From contig NZ_CP017580.1 of assembly GCF_001806325.1 (NCBI RefSeq), forward strand, positions 1,426,001 to 1,490,000: a stretch of DNA of 64,000 bases, written 5' to 3'. The first letter of the stretch is position 1. Each line of letters begins with the position of its first letter. The DNA is from Curtobacterium sp. BH-2-1-1. GTDB taxonomy: Bacteria > Actinomycetota > Actinomycetes > Actinomycetales > Microbacteriaceae. Below the pieces are notes generated by a model that was not told the origin of the DNA, searched no databases, and was given only the letters and a program-made list of their open reading frames with translations. Of the stretch, positions 42,722-52,023 are shown piece by piece. The position numbers and the translations under genes were made by a program.

Positions 42722-43138
42722 TCAGCGCAGCATCCGCTCCAGCAACGCCCGCAGCGCGCCCCGCTCCCCCACGGACAACCGGGTGGTCAGGGGCAGCAGC
42801 GACTCCCGGATCGCCGCCTCGAGCGATCGGGCGACGTCGAGCCCGGCATCGGTGATGACGACGTCCACCGCCCGGGCGTCCTCCGCGTTCGGCACCCGCC
42901 CGAGCAGCCCCTTGGCCGACGCGCGCGCCACCAGCCCGGTCATCGTCGACTTCTCGAGGCCGAGGTACTGCGCCAGGTCGCCGATCCGCATCCGCCGGTC
43001 ACGCAGGATCGCGAGCACCCGCAGCTGCGTCAGCGACAACCCGGCATCCGCCGCGATGCCGGTCAGGGCACCCATCGTCCGGAACGCACTCTCACCGAGA
43101 GCGTCGACGAGCCGCTCGTCCTCCGTCATCTCCTGCAT
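42722..43138 (-). CDS. MarR family transcriptional regulator
   Basis: 138 residues. The winged helix reads RIGDLAQYLGLEKSTMTGLVARASAKGLLGRVPNAEDARAV, seen as LGLEKSTMTGLVARASAKG. It is divergent from a quinone oxidoreductase gene. Two adjacent palindromic sites overlap that gene's promoter, so this protein should repress it and release it on oxidative or electrophile stress. No conserved redox Cys is present in the protein, so a ligand rather than thiol switch is likely. Confidence 0.85.
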   Translation of the reverse strand: MQEMTEDERLVDALGESAFRTMGALTGIAADAGLSLTQLRVLAILRDRRMRIGDLAQYLGLEKSTMTGLVARASAKGLLGRVPNAEDARAVDVVITDAGLDVARSLEAAIRESLLPLTTRLSVGERGALRALLERMLR

Positions 43139-43151
43139 GCCGTCAGCCTAC

Positions 43152-43194
43152 TTGACTCACTTCGTGTTACGAACTACTTTGTTCGCAACACGAA
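43152..43194 (+). promoter_or_regulatory. Promoter overlapped by double MarR operator
   Basis: TTGACT (43152-43157), a 17-base spacer and TACTTT (43175-43180) form the promoter of the quinone oxidoreductase. TTCGTGTTACGAA (43161-43173) and TTCGCAACACGAA (43182-43194) are two palindromic half-sets that also form one nested 34-base palindrome. Their centres are 21 bases apart, two helical turns, covering the spacer and the -10. Confidence 0.8.
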
Positions 43195-43211
43195 CCTTTC
43201 AGGAGGCAGTC

Positions 43212-44156
43212 ATGCACGCAGCCGTCGTCGCCGAGTTCAGCCGGTCCCCGGTCTGGCAGGAGTTCACCGACCCCGTCCCCACCGCCGACGAGGTGGTCGT
43301 CGACGTCGTCGCCGCCGGACTCCACCCACGGGTGCGGTCCCAGGCCGACGGGTCGCACTACACCAGCGAGGGGGCGCTCCCCCTCGTCCCGGGCGTCGAC
43401 GCAGTCGGGCGGTTCCCGGACGGGACGCTCCGCTACTTCGCCGTCGCGAGCGACACCCGCGGCACGATGGCCGAACGGGTCGCCGTGGACCCGCGGGCGA
43501 GCGTCGTCCTGCCCGAGGGTGCCGACCCGGTGGCGGTCGCCGCCGGCGCGAACCCCGTGATGTCCTCGTGGGTCGCGCTCCGACACCGCATCGACTTCGC
43601 GCCCGGCAGCCGCGTCCTCGTGCTCGGCGCGACGGGTGCCTCCGGCTCCGCGGCGGTGCAGGTCGCGAAGCACCTCGGCGCCGAGCACGTCGTCGCGAGC
43701 GGACGGGACGCGACACGACTCGGAGCGCTGCCGGCAGTCGGCGCGGACGTCGTGGTCCCGCTCGACGACGTCGACGCGGTGGGTGCGGCAGCCGCGGACG
43801 TCGACGTCGTGATCGACTACGTCTGGGGCCAGCCCGCCGCGGACGTCATGCGCGCACTCGTCACGGCGCGGCAGGAGCGCGGACGCCGGCTCGACTGGGT
43901 GGCGATCGGCTCCACGGCGGGCCAGGAGGCGCGGATCCCCTCCGCAGCGCTCCGTGCGTCCGGCCTGACCATCGTCGGGAGCGGCCAGGGTTCCGTCGGT
44001 CGGGCGGCGTTCGTCGCGGAGCTCCCGGGGATCGTGGCGGCGATCGCCGACGGCACGATCCGGGTGGACGCGACGGCGGTGCGCATGGCGGAGGTCCAGG
44101 CGGCCTGGGCCGGACAGGTCGGTGGGTCGACGGGCAGAGTGGTGCTGGAAGCCTGA
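43212..44156 (+). CDS. Quinone oxidoreductase / zinc-type alcohol dehydrogenase-like protein
   Basis: 314 residues of the medium-chain reductase superfamily without zinc ligands. The N-terminal GroES-like domain is compact, and the cofactor loop is VLGATGASGSAAVQVAKHLGA (in part GATGASGSAAVQ, about residues 138-149). Members reduce quinones or activated alkenes with NADPH. A perfect AGGAGG ribosome site lies just before the ATG. The adjacent MarR regulator and its double operator indicate induction by a toxic quinone-like or oxidising compound. Confidence 0.85.
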   Translation: MHAAVVAEFSRSPVWQEFTDPVPTADEVVVDVVAAGLHPRVRSQADGSHYTSEGALPLVPGVDAVGRFPDGTLRYFAVASDTRGTMAERVAVDPRASVVLPEGADPVAVAAGANPVMSSWVALRHRIDFAPGSRVLVLGATGASGSAAVQVAKHLGAEHVVASGRDATRLGALPAVGADVVVPLDDVDAVGAAAADVDVVIDYVWGQPAADVMRALVTARQERGRRLDWVAIGSTAGQEARIPSAALRASGLTIVGSGQGSVGRAAFVAELPGIVAAIADGTIRVDATAVRMAEVQAAWAGQVGGSTGRVVLEA

Positions 44157-44265
44157 TCCTCGATCGGCCTCCCTGTCCGCCCACTCAGGAACTCCACATC
44201 CCCCTCTCCGTAGGCTGTGAGGGCCCAGTGAGCCGGACTGCAGCCCGACCCCGAGGAGGTGCCCG

Positions 44266-47154
44266 ATGGTCATCGTCCTCGTCGCGTTCGCGATCGTCAC
44301 CCTGATCGTCCCCGCCCTGACCCCCGTCCTCGGCCGCCGCGTCTTCACCGTGGCGGCCCTCGCACCGGCAGCAGCCGCGGTCCTGACCGTCGCGCAGACC
44401 GGTCCGGCGTTGCACGGCGCGGTCACGGAGCGGTTCCAGTGGGTGCCGCAGCTCGACCTCGCGATCGCCCTGCGGATGGACGCCCTCTCGTGGATCCTCG
44501 CCCTCGTGGTGAGCGTGGTCGGTGCCCTCGTGCTCGTGTACTGCGCCACGTACTTCGGGCCGGACGAACCCGGACTCGGTCGGTTCGCCGGGGTCCTCAC
44601 CGCCTTCGCCGGGTCGATGTACGGGCTCGTGGTCGCCGACGACGTCATCGTGCTGTTCGTCCTCTGGGAAGCGACGACGGTCTTCTCCTACCTGCTGATC
44701 GGCCACGACTCGGTGAAGCGTGCCAGTCGCGCGGCGGCGATGCAGGCGCTCGTGGTCACCACCGCCGGTGGTCTGGCGATGCTCGCCGGTCTCGTGGTGC
44801 TGTCGGTGACCGCCGGGACGACGTCGCTCTCCGGGATCGTCCAGGACCCTCCGTCGGGGACGATCGTCTCGGTGTCCGTCGTGCTCGTCCTGCTCGGCGC
44901 GCTGACGAAGTCCGCCATCGTGCCGTTCCACTTCTGGCTCCCCGCCGCGATGGCCGCCCCGACCCCGGTCAGCGCGTACCTCCACGCCGCGGCGATGGTC
45001 AAGGCCGGCATCTACCTCGTCGCCCGGCTCGCGCCCGCGTTCGCGCTCCTCGGCGGGTGGCGCGAGACCATCACCGTGCTCGGGGTGCTCGGCATGCTCA
45101 TCGGTGGGTACCGTGCGCTCCGGCAGACCGACATCAAGCTCCTGCTCGCCTACGGCACGGTCGCCCAGCTCGGGTTCCTCGTGCTCGCGGCCGGGTGGGG
45201 TGCGCCCGAGGTCGCCCTCGGCGGGGTGGCGCTGCTGGTGGCCCACGCGGCGTTCAAGTCGACCCTGTTCCTCGTCGTCGGTGCGATCGACCACGTCACG
45301 GGTACCCGCGACCTCGCGCGCCTGAGCGGCCTCGGACGCCGGATGCCCTGGCTCACCGTCGTGGCCGTCCTCGCACTGCTGTCGATGGCGGGCATCCCGC
45401 CGACGATCGGCTTCGTCGCGAAGGAGGCCGTGCTCACCGGCTTCATCGACTCGCTGCACGGCCCCGACGCCGGGTGGGCGTGGTTCGCGCTCATCGGCGT
45501 GACGATCGGCTCGGTGCTCACCGTGGCCTACTCGCTGCGGTTCCTGTGGGGCGCCTTCGCCCGGAAGCCCGGCGTGCCCGACACCGAACCGCACGGCCTG
45601 CACGGCCTCGGCGTCGTCCCGTCGGTCCTCGCGCTCACGGGTCTCGCGCTCGGCCTCGCGACGCCCCTCGTGGCGCACGGCATCGAGCCGGCCGCGCACG
45701 CCGCCGCCCTCCCCGGCGAGGTCCCGCACCTCGCGCTCTGGCACGGTCTCGAGCCGGCGCTCGGCCTCTCCGCGGTGACGCTCGTCGGCGGTCTCGCGCT
45801 GTTCGCCCTGCGCCGCCCGGTCGAGGCGCTCCAGCACCGCCTCGCGGGTTCCCCCAGCGCGTCGAGCATCTACCGACACCTCATGCGCGGGCTCGACCGG
45901 GTGGCCACGGGCCTCACCGCCGGGGTCCAGCGCGGTTCGCTCCCCTACTACCTGACCGTCATCCTGTCGGTGTTCGTCGCCGGGGCGCTCGTCAACCTGG
46001 TCATCGGCGGGCCGTGGGCGTTCCACGTCCGGTTCGCCGACTCGTGGGGACAGATCCCCGTCGTCCTCGTCATGTCGATCGCCGCGATCGCCGTCCTCAC
46101 CGCCAAGACCCGGTTCGCCGCGGCGGTGCTGGTCGGTGTGACCGGGTACGGCATGTCCGTCCTGTTCGTGCTGCACGGAGCGGTCGACCTCGCGCTGACC
46201 CAGCTCGTGGTCGAGACGGTGACGCTCATCGCGTTCGTGCTCGTGCTGCGCCGGCTCCCCCCGCGGATCGCCACCGCGAACCCGTCCCGCTTCCGGGTCG
46301 TGCGGGCGCTCTTCGCGGGCCTCGCCGGGCTGACCCTCGCGATCGTGGTCGTCGTCGCCGCATCGGCACGGACGGCCGAGCCGCTCTGGCCGGACCTGCC
46401 GGCGTTGACGAGCTCGTTCGGGCACGGCCTGAACGTCGTGAACGTGGCCCTCGTCGACCTCCGAGGCTGGGACACCCTCGGCGAGCTGACCGTCGTGGTC
46501 GCCGCCGCGACGGGCGTCGCGAGCCTGATCTTCGTGAACTCCCGCGAGGACACGCTCCCCCGCCTCCGCGACCTGCCGGCCCGGCTGACCGCCGACCGCG
46601 ACGAGCGCACGGACGGCGAGCCCCGCGCCTGGCTGCCGACGAGCGCCGCGATCCCGACCGGCCGCTCGGCGCTGCTCGACGTCGTCGTCCGCCTGCTGTT
46701 CCACGGCCTGATCGTCCTGTCGGTCTACCTGCTCTTCGCCGGGCACAACGCGGCGGGCGGCGGGTTCGCCGGCGGTCTCGTCGCGGGCATCGCCCTCGCG
46801 GCCCGGTACCTCGCGGGTGGCCCGGCCGAGCTCGGCGCCGCAGCCCCGGTCCGGGCCGGACGCCTGCTCGGGCTCGGCGTCGCCACGGCCGCGATCACCG
46901 CCCTCGTGCCGATGTTCTTCGGCAGGGAAGCCCTGTACTCCGAGTTCTTCGAGGCCACCGTCCCGGTGCTCGGCCACGTCGAGTTCGTCACCGCCACGTT
47001 CTTCGACATCGGCGTGTACCTCGTGGTCGTCGGCCTGGTGCTCGACGTCCTCCGCAGCCTCGGCGCCGAGGTCGACCGGCAGCGACTCGAGGACGCCTCG
47101 ACGCCCGTGCAGGACATGACCGAAGCCCCCACCCCGGAAGGGAGCGCCACGTGA
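44266..47154 (+). CDS. mrpA: Na+/H+ antiporter subunit A (MrpA, with MrpB-like C-terminus)
   Basis: 962 residues. The N-terminal two thirds carry the proton-translocating antiporter helices homologous to complex I NuoL, with WEATTVFSYLLIGHD, the lysine-bearing LTKSAIVPFHFWLPAAMAAPTPVSAYLHAAAMVKAG (seen as KSAIVPFHFWLP and VSAYLHAAAMVKAG). The last third includes a DUF4040-like part (about 600-690) and an MnhB-type domain ending near 935. The fusion of A and B is usual in actinobacteria, and no separate mrpB is present. GAGGAGGT precedes the ATG. First gene of the operon. Confidence 0.9.
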   Translation: MVIVLVAFAIVTLIVPALTPVLGRRVFTVAALAPAAAAVLTVAQTGPALHGAVTERFQWVPQLDLAIALRMDALSWILALVVSVVGALVLVYCATYFGPDEPGLGRFAGVLTAFAGSMYGLVVADDVIVLFVLWEATTVFSYLLIGHDSVKRASRAAAMQALVVTTAGGLAMLAGLVVLSVTAGTTSLSGIVQDPPSGTIVSVSVVLVLLGALTKSAIVPFHFWLPAAMAAPTPVSAYLHAAAMVKAGIYLVARLAPAFALLGGWRETITVLGVLGMLIGGYRALRQTDIKLLLAYGTVAQLGFLVLAAGWGAPEVALGGVALLVAHAAFKSTLFLVVGAIDHVTGTRDLARLSGLGRRMPWLTVVAVLALLSMAGIPPTIGFVAKEAVLTGFIDSLHGPDAGWAWFALIGVTIGSVLTVAYSLRFLWGAFARKPGVPDTEPHGLHGLGVVPSVLALTGLALGLATPLVAHGIEPAAHAAALPGEVPHLALWHGLEPALGLSAVTLVGGLALFALRRPVEALQHRLAGSPSASSIYRHLMRGLDRVATGLTAGVQRGSLPYYLTVILSVFVAGALVNLVIGGPWAFHVRFADSWGQIPVVLVMSIAAIAVLTAKTRFAAAVLVGVTGYGMSVLFVLHGAVDLALTQLVVETVTLIAFVLVLRRLPPRIATANPSRFRVVRALFAGLAGLTLAIVVVVAASARTAEPLWPDLPALTSSFGHGLNVVNVALVDLRGWDTLGELTVVVAAATGVASLIFVNSREDTLPRLRDLPARLTADRDERTDGEPRAWLPTSAAIPTGRSALLDVVVRLLFHGLIVLSVYLLFAGHNAAGGGFAGGLVAGIALAARYLAGGPAELGAAAPVRAGRLLGLGVATAAITALVPMFFGREALYSEFFEATVPVLGHVEFVTATFFDIGVYLVVVGLVLDVLRSLGAEVDRQRLEDASTPVQDMTEAPTPEGSAT

Positions 47155-47561
47155 CCGTCACCCTCGTGCTCGTCATCGCGATGGCGGTGCTGTTCTCCTG
47201 CGGGGTCTACCTGCTCCTCGAACGCTCGCTGACCCGGATGCTGCTCGGCTTCCTCCTGCTCGGCAACGCCCTCAACCTGCTGCTCCTCGTGATGTCCGGT
47301 GCTGCCGGCAACCCGCCGATCGGCAAGAGCTCCGAGGGCATCACGGACCCGCTCCCCCAGGCGTTCGCCCTGACCGCGATCGTCATCACCTTCGCCGTGA
47401 GCGCGTTCCTGTTGGCCCTCATCCACCGCTCGTGGAAGCTCTCCCGCGCCGACGAGGTCGAGGTCGACGAGGCCGACGTCGCGATCGGTCGGGAACGCGA
47501 CGAACCCGCCGACGAAGACCCCGAGACCACCACCGACGCAGAACAGGAGGCGACCCGATGA
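47151..47561 (+). CDS. mrpC: Na+/H+ antiporter subunit C (MrpC)
   Basis: 136 residues, homologous to complex I NuoK: three membrane helices (about 3-22, 28-48 and 66-90) with LLGFLLLGNALNLLLL and LPQAFALTAIVITFAVSAFLLAL, the latter split as DPLPQAFALTAIVI. A charged Asp/Glu-rich tail of about 40 residues extends past the usual end. The GTG overlaps the mrpA stop (GTGA). Works only as part of the full Mrp complex. Confidence 0.9.
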   Translation: MTVTLVLVIAMAVLFSCGVYLLLERSLTRMLLGFLLLGNALNLLLLVMSGAAGNPPIGKSSEGITDPLPQAFALTAIVITFAVSAFLLALIHRSWKLSRADEVEVDEADVAIGRERDEPADEDPETTTDAEQEATR

Positions 47562-49258
47562 CCTGGCTCGTCCCGCTCCTCGTCCTCGTCCCGCTGCTCG
47601 GCGCCGCGGTCGCGCTCGGACTCCTCAACCACCAGAAACTGCAGCGCGCGATCACCGTCGTGGTGCTCGTCGTCGCCCTGGCCGTCGCCGCGACCCTCAT
47701 GGTGCTCGTCGACCAGCACGGCACGATCGTGGTGCAGGTCGGCGGGTGGGACGCGCCGTACGGCATCTCGCTCGTGGTCGACCGGCTGAGCGCGCTGCTC
47801 CTCACCGTGAGCGCGAGCGTGCTCCTCGTCGTCCTGCTGTTCTCGATCGGCCAGGGGCTCGCGGCCGACGACGGCGAGGCGCCGGTCACGATCTTCTACC
47901 CGACGTACCTCGTGCTCGCCGCCGGCGTGCTCGACTCCTTCATCGCCGGGGACCTCTTCAACCTGTACGTCGCGTTCGAGATGCTGCTGGTGGCGAGCTA
48001 CGTGCTCATCACCCTCGGCGGCAGCGAACAGCGCGTGCGGGCGGGCACCACCTACATCGTCACGAGCCTCATCGCGTCGGCGATCTTCCTCGCGGCGATC
48101 GGCCTCGTGTACGGCGCCACCGGCACGGTCAACATCGCCCAGATCAGCGAGCGGATGGCTGCCCTGCCCGAGCACGTGCAGCTGCTCCTCCACACGATGC
48201 TGCTCATCGGGTTCGGCATCAAGGCCGCCGTGTTCCCGCTGGCGTTCTGGCTGCCGGACTCCTACCCGACCGCGCCGGCCCCGGTGACGGCGGTGTTCGC
48301 GGGCCTGCTCACGAAGGTCGGCATCTACGCGATCATCCGGCTCGAGACGATCATCTTCCCGAGACCGCAGCTCAACACCGTGCTCCTCATCGTGGCGATC
48401 CTGACGATGGTGGTGGGCGTGCTCGGTGCGGTGTCGCAGACCGACGTGAAACGACTGCTGTCCTTCACGCTCATCAGCCACATCGGGTTCATGGTGATGG
48501 GCGTCGGCCTCGGTTCGGTCGCCGGGACGGCCGCCGCGGTGTTCTACACGGTCCACCACATCGTCGTGCAGACGACGCTCTTCCTGGTCTCCGGGCTGAT
48601 GGAACGCGTCGGCGGCACGACCTCGACCCGATCGCTCGGCGGGCTGCTCAAGGCCGCCCCGCTGCTCGCCGCGCTCTACCTCGTGCCGGCGTTCAACCTC
48701 GGTGGCATCCCGCCGTTCTCCGGCTTCATCGGCAAGCTCGGCCTCTTCCGTGCCGCGGCGATCGACGGCTCACCCCTCGCCTACGCGACGATCGCCGCCG
48801 GTGTCGTGACGAGCCTCCTGACCCTGTACGCGCTCATGCGCGTCTGGGACGCCGCGTTCTGGCGTCCGAAGCCCGCGGCCGAGGCAGCGGCCCCGCACGC
48901 GAGCACCGCAGAGCCGCACGCCCACCTGCGGTCGCCGGAACCGGCGCCGCTGACCGTGTCCGAGGACACGGGCAAGGCGTTCCACCCAGGAGGCTCGGTG
49001 ACGGTCACCGACGCACCCCACGCGAGTCGCGCCTCCAGTCCGGAGACCGCACCGACGGCCACGCAGGACGGCGTCGGCGAAGCCCCCACGCGCGTGAAGC
49101 TGCCGCGCATGCTCGTCGGCGTGACGACCGTGGCCGTCCTCGGGTCGGTCGCCCTGACCGTCGTGGCCGGCCCGCTGTACGGCTACGCGACCCGCGCGGC
49201 GGAGTCGCTCGAGTCCCCGGACCGCTACGTGCAGGCCGTGCTCGGGGGGACGCGATGA
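47558..49258 (+). CDS. mrpD: Na+/H+ antiporter subunit D (MrpD)
   Basis: 566 residues, homologous to NuoN/NuoM. Fourteen membrane helices are expected, with the conserved FEMLLVASYVLITLG, FGIKAAVFPLAFWLPDSYP (lysine in helix 7), and TDVKRLLSFTLISHIG. A soluble, low-complexity His/Ala/Pro insert (about residues 430-505) sits before the last helix and is unusual. The ATG overlaps the mrpC stop (ATGA). Confidence 0.9.
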   Translation: MTWLVPLLVLVPLLGAAVALGLLNHQKLQRAITVVVLVVALAVAATLMVLVDQHGTIVVQVGGWDAPYGISLVVDRLSALLLTVSASVLLVVLLFSIGQGLAADDGEAPVTIFYPTYLVLAAGVLDSFIAGDLFNLYVAFEMLLVASYVLITLGGSEQRVRAGTTYIVTSLIASAIFLAAIGLVYGATGTVNIAQISERMAALPEHVQLLLHTMLLIGFGIKAAVFPLAFWLPDSYPTAPAPVTAVFAGLLTKVGIYAIIRLETIIFPRPQLNTVLLIVAILTMVVGVLGAVSQTDVKRLLSFTLISHIGFMVMGVGLGSVAGTAAAVFYTVHHIVVQTTLFLVSGLMERVGGTTSTRSLGGLLKAAPLLAALYLVPAFNLGGIPPFSGFIGKLGLFRAAAIDGSPLAYATIAAGVVTSLLTLYALMRVWDAAFWRPKPAAEAAAPHASTAEPHAHLRSPEPAPLTVSEDTGKAFHPGGSVTVTDAPHASRASSPETAPTATQDGVGEAPTRVKLPRMLVGVTTVAVLGSVALTVVAGPLYGYATRAAESLESPDRYVQAVLGGTR

Positions 49259-49842
49259 CCGCGGACAGCACCCGTCGGATCACGAACGCGCGGCGCATCG
49301 CCGTCGCGTGGCGCTACGACGTCCCGCTCGTCGCCGGGCTGACCGTGCTCTGGGCGCTGCTCTGGGGTTCGTGGACGCCGCTGACCCTGCTGTGCGGGAT
49401 CGTCGTCGCGCTGCTCGTGACGCAGTTGCTCCCGCTGCCGCCGGTGCCGCTGTCCGCCCGGTTCTCGATCCCGCACGCCGCGTGGTTCCTGGTGGTGTGG
49501 TCGGGACTGGTCGTGCTCGCCTCGTTCCGGGTCGCCTGGGTCGCCCTCCGCCCACGCGGGGTCCGGCGGAGTTCGATCACGCTCGTCCAGCTCCACACCA
49601 CCTCCGAGATGACGTTCACCCTGGCGACGCTCGCGATCTCCCTCGTGCCGGGGTCGTACGTCGCCGACGTCGACCTGCGACGCCGCCGGCTGCTCCTGCA
49701 CGTCCTCGACACCGAGCGGGTCGAGCAGGTCGACGCGGCCCGCCGTGAGGCCCTCGGCATCGAGACGCTCGTCATCCGGGCGCTCGGGTCGAAGCAGGAC
49801 CTCTCCGAACTGTCCGAACCCCTGCCGGAGGTCACGCGATGA
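49255..49842 (+). CDS. mrpE: Na+/H+ antiporter subunit E (MrpE)
   Basis: 195 residues. Two to three N-terminal helices (about 22-90) are followed by the conserved MrpE soluble part: ARPRG-like WVALRPRGVRRSSI, TTSEMTFTLATLAISLVPGSYVADVD (seen as LAISLVPGSYVADVD) and LLLHVLD. The ATG overlaps the mrpD stop. MrpE is needed for assembly of the complex. Confidence 0.9.
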   Translation: MTADSTRRITNARRIAVAWRYDVPLVAGLTVLWALLWGSWTPLTLLCGIVVALLVTQLLPLPPVPLSARFSIPHAAWFLVVWSGLVVLASFRVAWVALRPRGVRRSSITLVQLHTTSEMTFTLATLAISLVPGSYVADVDLRRRRLLLHVLDTERVEQVDAARREALGIETLVIRALGSKQDLSELSEPLPEVTR

Positions 49843-50183
49843 GCGCCGCAGTCGTCGTCATGGGCATCGCGATCGCCCTGGTGCTCGCGCTGCTCGGGGC
49901 CACCCTCGTGCTCGCCGTCCTCCGCATCGTGCGGGGCCCGACCATCCTCGACCGGATGATCGGCTCGGACATGGTGCTGACGACCGCGCTCGTGGTGATC
50001 GGCGCCGCGATGGTGATCCGGCGGGACCTGACGGCCGTACCCGTCCTCGTGGTGATCGCAGCGACGAGCGTCTTCGCCACGATCGCCGTCGCCCGTGCGG
50101 TCACCCCGTCCTCCGATCCGTCCGACGAGGGGCTGACCGTGACCACGCCCGAGCACGCCGACGACCAGGAGCGTCCCCAGTGA
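49839..50183 (+). CDS. mrpF: Na+/H+ antiporter subunit F (MrpF)
   Basis: 114 residues with three helices (about 4-27, 45-60 and 66-88) and the family motif RIVRGPTILDRMIGSDMV. An acidic tail ends the protein. The ATG overlaps the mrpE stop (ATGA). Subunit of the Mrp complex. Confidence 0.9.
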   Translation: MSAAVVVMGIAIALVLALLGATLVLAVLRIVRGPTILDRMIGSDMVLTTALVVIGAAMVIRRDLTAVPVLVVIAATSVFATIAVARAVTPSSDPSDEGLTVTTPEHADDQERPQ

Positions 50184-50536
50184 TCGACATCATCCAGGGG
50201 TTCATCGACGGCGCCGGGGTCCGCGCGTGGATCGCCGTCGGGCTGCTGCTCGTCGGGGCGGTGCTGTCGCTCGGCGCCGGCGTCGGGATCGTCCGGTTCC
50301 CCGACCCGCTCGTCCGGCTGCACGCGATGGCGAAGCCGCAGGTGCTCGGGCTGGCGTTCGCCCTCGCCGCGATCGTGGTCGCCGTGTGGACGTGGACGGC
50401 GCTGTGGGTCGTCCTGCCGATCATGGTGTTCCAGCTGTTCCTCGTGCCGGTGTCGACGCACATGATCGCCCGCGCGGGGCTGCGGGCGGACGACTACCGC
50501 CACGAGGACCTGCTGGTCGACGACACGGAGTCGTGA
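50180..50536 (+). CDS. mrpG: Na+/H+ antiporter subunit G (MrpG)
   Basis: 118 residues from GTG 50180. Three helices with the MrpG motif GIVRFPDPLVRLHAMAKPQVLG are present. The start overlaps the mrpF stop (GTGA). This closes an unbroken chain of five 4-base overlaps through the operon A(B)-C-D-E-F-G. A dispersed palindrome follows 7 bases after the stop. Confidence 0.9.
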   Translation: MIDIIQGFIDGAGVRAWIAVGLLLVGAVLSLGAGVGIVRFPDPLVRLHAMAKPQVLGLAFALAAIVVAVWTWTALWVVLPIMVFQLFLVPVSTHMIARAGLRADDYRHEDLLVDDTES

Positions 50537-50542
50537 CCAGGT

Positions 50543-50590
50543 GACGGAATGGAGGGGCGGTGCGGGCCCGCACCGTCCCTCCAGGCCGTC
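50543..50590. repeat. Dispersed palindrome at the end of the mrp operon
   Basis: Arms 50543-50566 and 50567-50590 pair at 21 of 24 positions with a GGGCCC centre. It lies between the convergent mrpG and MFS genes and probably terminates both. Confidence 0.85.
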
Positions 50591-50596
50591 AAGCGG

Positions 50597-51835
50597 TCAC
50601 GCGTGTGCGCGACGCGAGAGCACGAGGTTCGCCACCGCGGCGAGCACGACGACCGCCGCGGACGCGGCCGGCAGCAGCATCGCGGCGTCGGCCCCGTGCT
50701 GCTGGGCGACGTCGCCCGTGATCGCCGACGCGATGGACTGCCCCACGATCACGGCGGAACCGAGGATCGTCATGGTGGTCGCCGAGCGCCCGACGGGTGA
50801 GCGGTCGGAACCGAGACTGTACTGCGCGACCAGGGTCGGACCGATCCCGATCCCCATCACCGCGAGCACGACCCCCACGGCGACGACGGAACCGGCCTGC
50901 GAGAACCAGACGGCACCGCCGAGCAGCACGACGCCGAACACGAGCCACCGCCACCCGAGGGCGAACCCGCGCGGGAACGCCGCCGAGCCGAGGGCGAGCC
51001 CCGCGGAGCCGATGCCCATCAGGCCGTAGAGCAATCCCGCCTGCGAGGGCTCGCCGTGGGTCTCCATGAAGGCGGTCAGCGCGGTGAGCGTCGAGCCGAA
51101 GAACAGGCCGACGCCGAGGATCCCGAGGACCACCACGACGAGCCGGGGCCGCAGGAGCTGACGGGCCGGTGCCTGCGCGAGCTCCTCGTGGCGGCCGACG
51201 ACGAGCTTGCCGGTCGGGTGCAGCGCGAACGCCGTGACGAAGACGAACGTCAGCGCGGAGGCACCGGCGACGGCGACCCACGGGGCGATCGCACTCGCGA
51301 GGATCCCGACGAGGAACGGGCCGATGATGAACACCGTCTCGTCGGCCGCGGACTCGTAGGCCATCGTGCCGCTGAGGACCTTGCCGCGACGTGCCGGGGC
51401 CATCCGCTGCCCGATGATCGCGACGAGTCGGGTCCGGGACATCGGGGCGACCTGGGGCGCCGAGGCCCCGATGCAGAACGCGAGTGCGAGCACGGCGACG
51501 TCCGGCGCGGTGCCGTCCACCACGAACGGGAACACCCCGAGCAGCACGGCGTTCACCAGGCCGACGGGGACGAGCACGTTCCGCTGGCCGAAGCGGTCCG
51601 CGGCGGCACCGACCAGCGGGCCGAAGACCGCGGCGCCGATGCCGACCGACGCGGAGTTGACGCCGCCGAGCGCCACGGAGTCGCGCGCGGAGACGACGAG
51701 CGTCAGCACGCCGACGACCATCATCGCGAAGGGGAGCCGGGCGACGAACGCGACGGGGAAGTACCAGCGTCCGGCGTGGGCGACGAGCGAGCGGTCGTCG
51801 GTGGTCGCGGGCGCGGTGGAACTGGTGTGGAGCAT
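50597..51835 (-). CDS. MFS transporter
   Basis: 412 residues with twelve predicted helices. The first-loop MFS motif appears as GAAADRFGQRN and the protein has the general layout of multidrug or sugar efflux proteins of the YdhP/SetA-like kind; the substrate is unknown. A mostly small-residue helix pattern runs to the C-terminus (LVLSRRAHA). It is divergent from the aldo/keto reductase gene with a 188-base gap. The start was placed at ATG 51835. Confidence 0.8.
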   Translation of the reverse strand: MLHTSSTAPATTDDRSLVAHAGRWYFPVAFVARLPFAMMVVGVLTLVVSARDSVALGGVNSASVGIGAAVFGPLVGAAADRFGQRNVLVPVGLVNAVLLGVFPFVVDGTAPDVAVLALAFCIGASAPQVAPMSRTRLVAIIGQRMAPARRGKVLSGTMAYESAADETVFIIGPFLVGILASAIAPWVAVAGASALTFVFVTAFALHPTGKLVVGRHEELAQAPARQLLRPRLVVVVLGILGVGLFFGSTLTALTAFMETHGEPSQAGLLYGLMGIGSAGLALGSAAFPRGFALGWRWLVFGVVLLGGAVWFSQAGSVVAVGVVLAVMGIGIGPTLVAQYSLGSDRSPVGRSATTMTILGSAVIVGQSIASAITGDVAQQHGADAAMLLPAASAAVVVLAAVANLVLSRRAHA

Positions 51836-52023
51836 GGAGGTGTGCCTTCTCGGCCCGGCCGGGGATCTCCTGGGGCGGACCCATCGGGTGCCGCCGTTGT
51901 CCGTCGGGGTGCCGACGGCCGGTAGATACACACTGCGTGTTGGTGGAGCGGCCCCAGGGTACCAGCGGTAACGGTTCGTCACCCGGGGCCCGGTGTCACG
52001 GGCGTCCTCCTATCGTGGCCGCC

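Noticed and set aside
44185..46977. 930-residue open frame on the minus strand opposite mrpA
   Set aside because: Composition is dominated by Arg, Gly, Asp and Glu, typical of the antisense of a high-GC gene; no motif or ribosome site, and mrpA is unambiguous.
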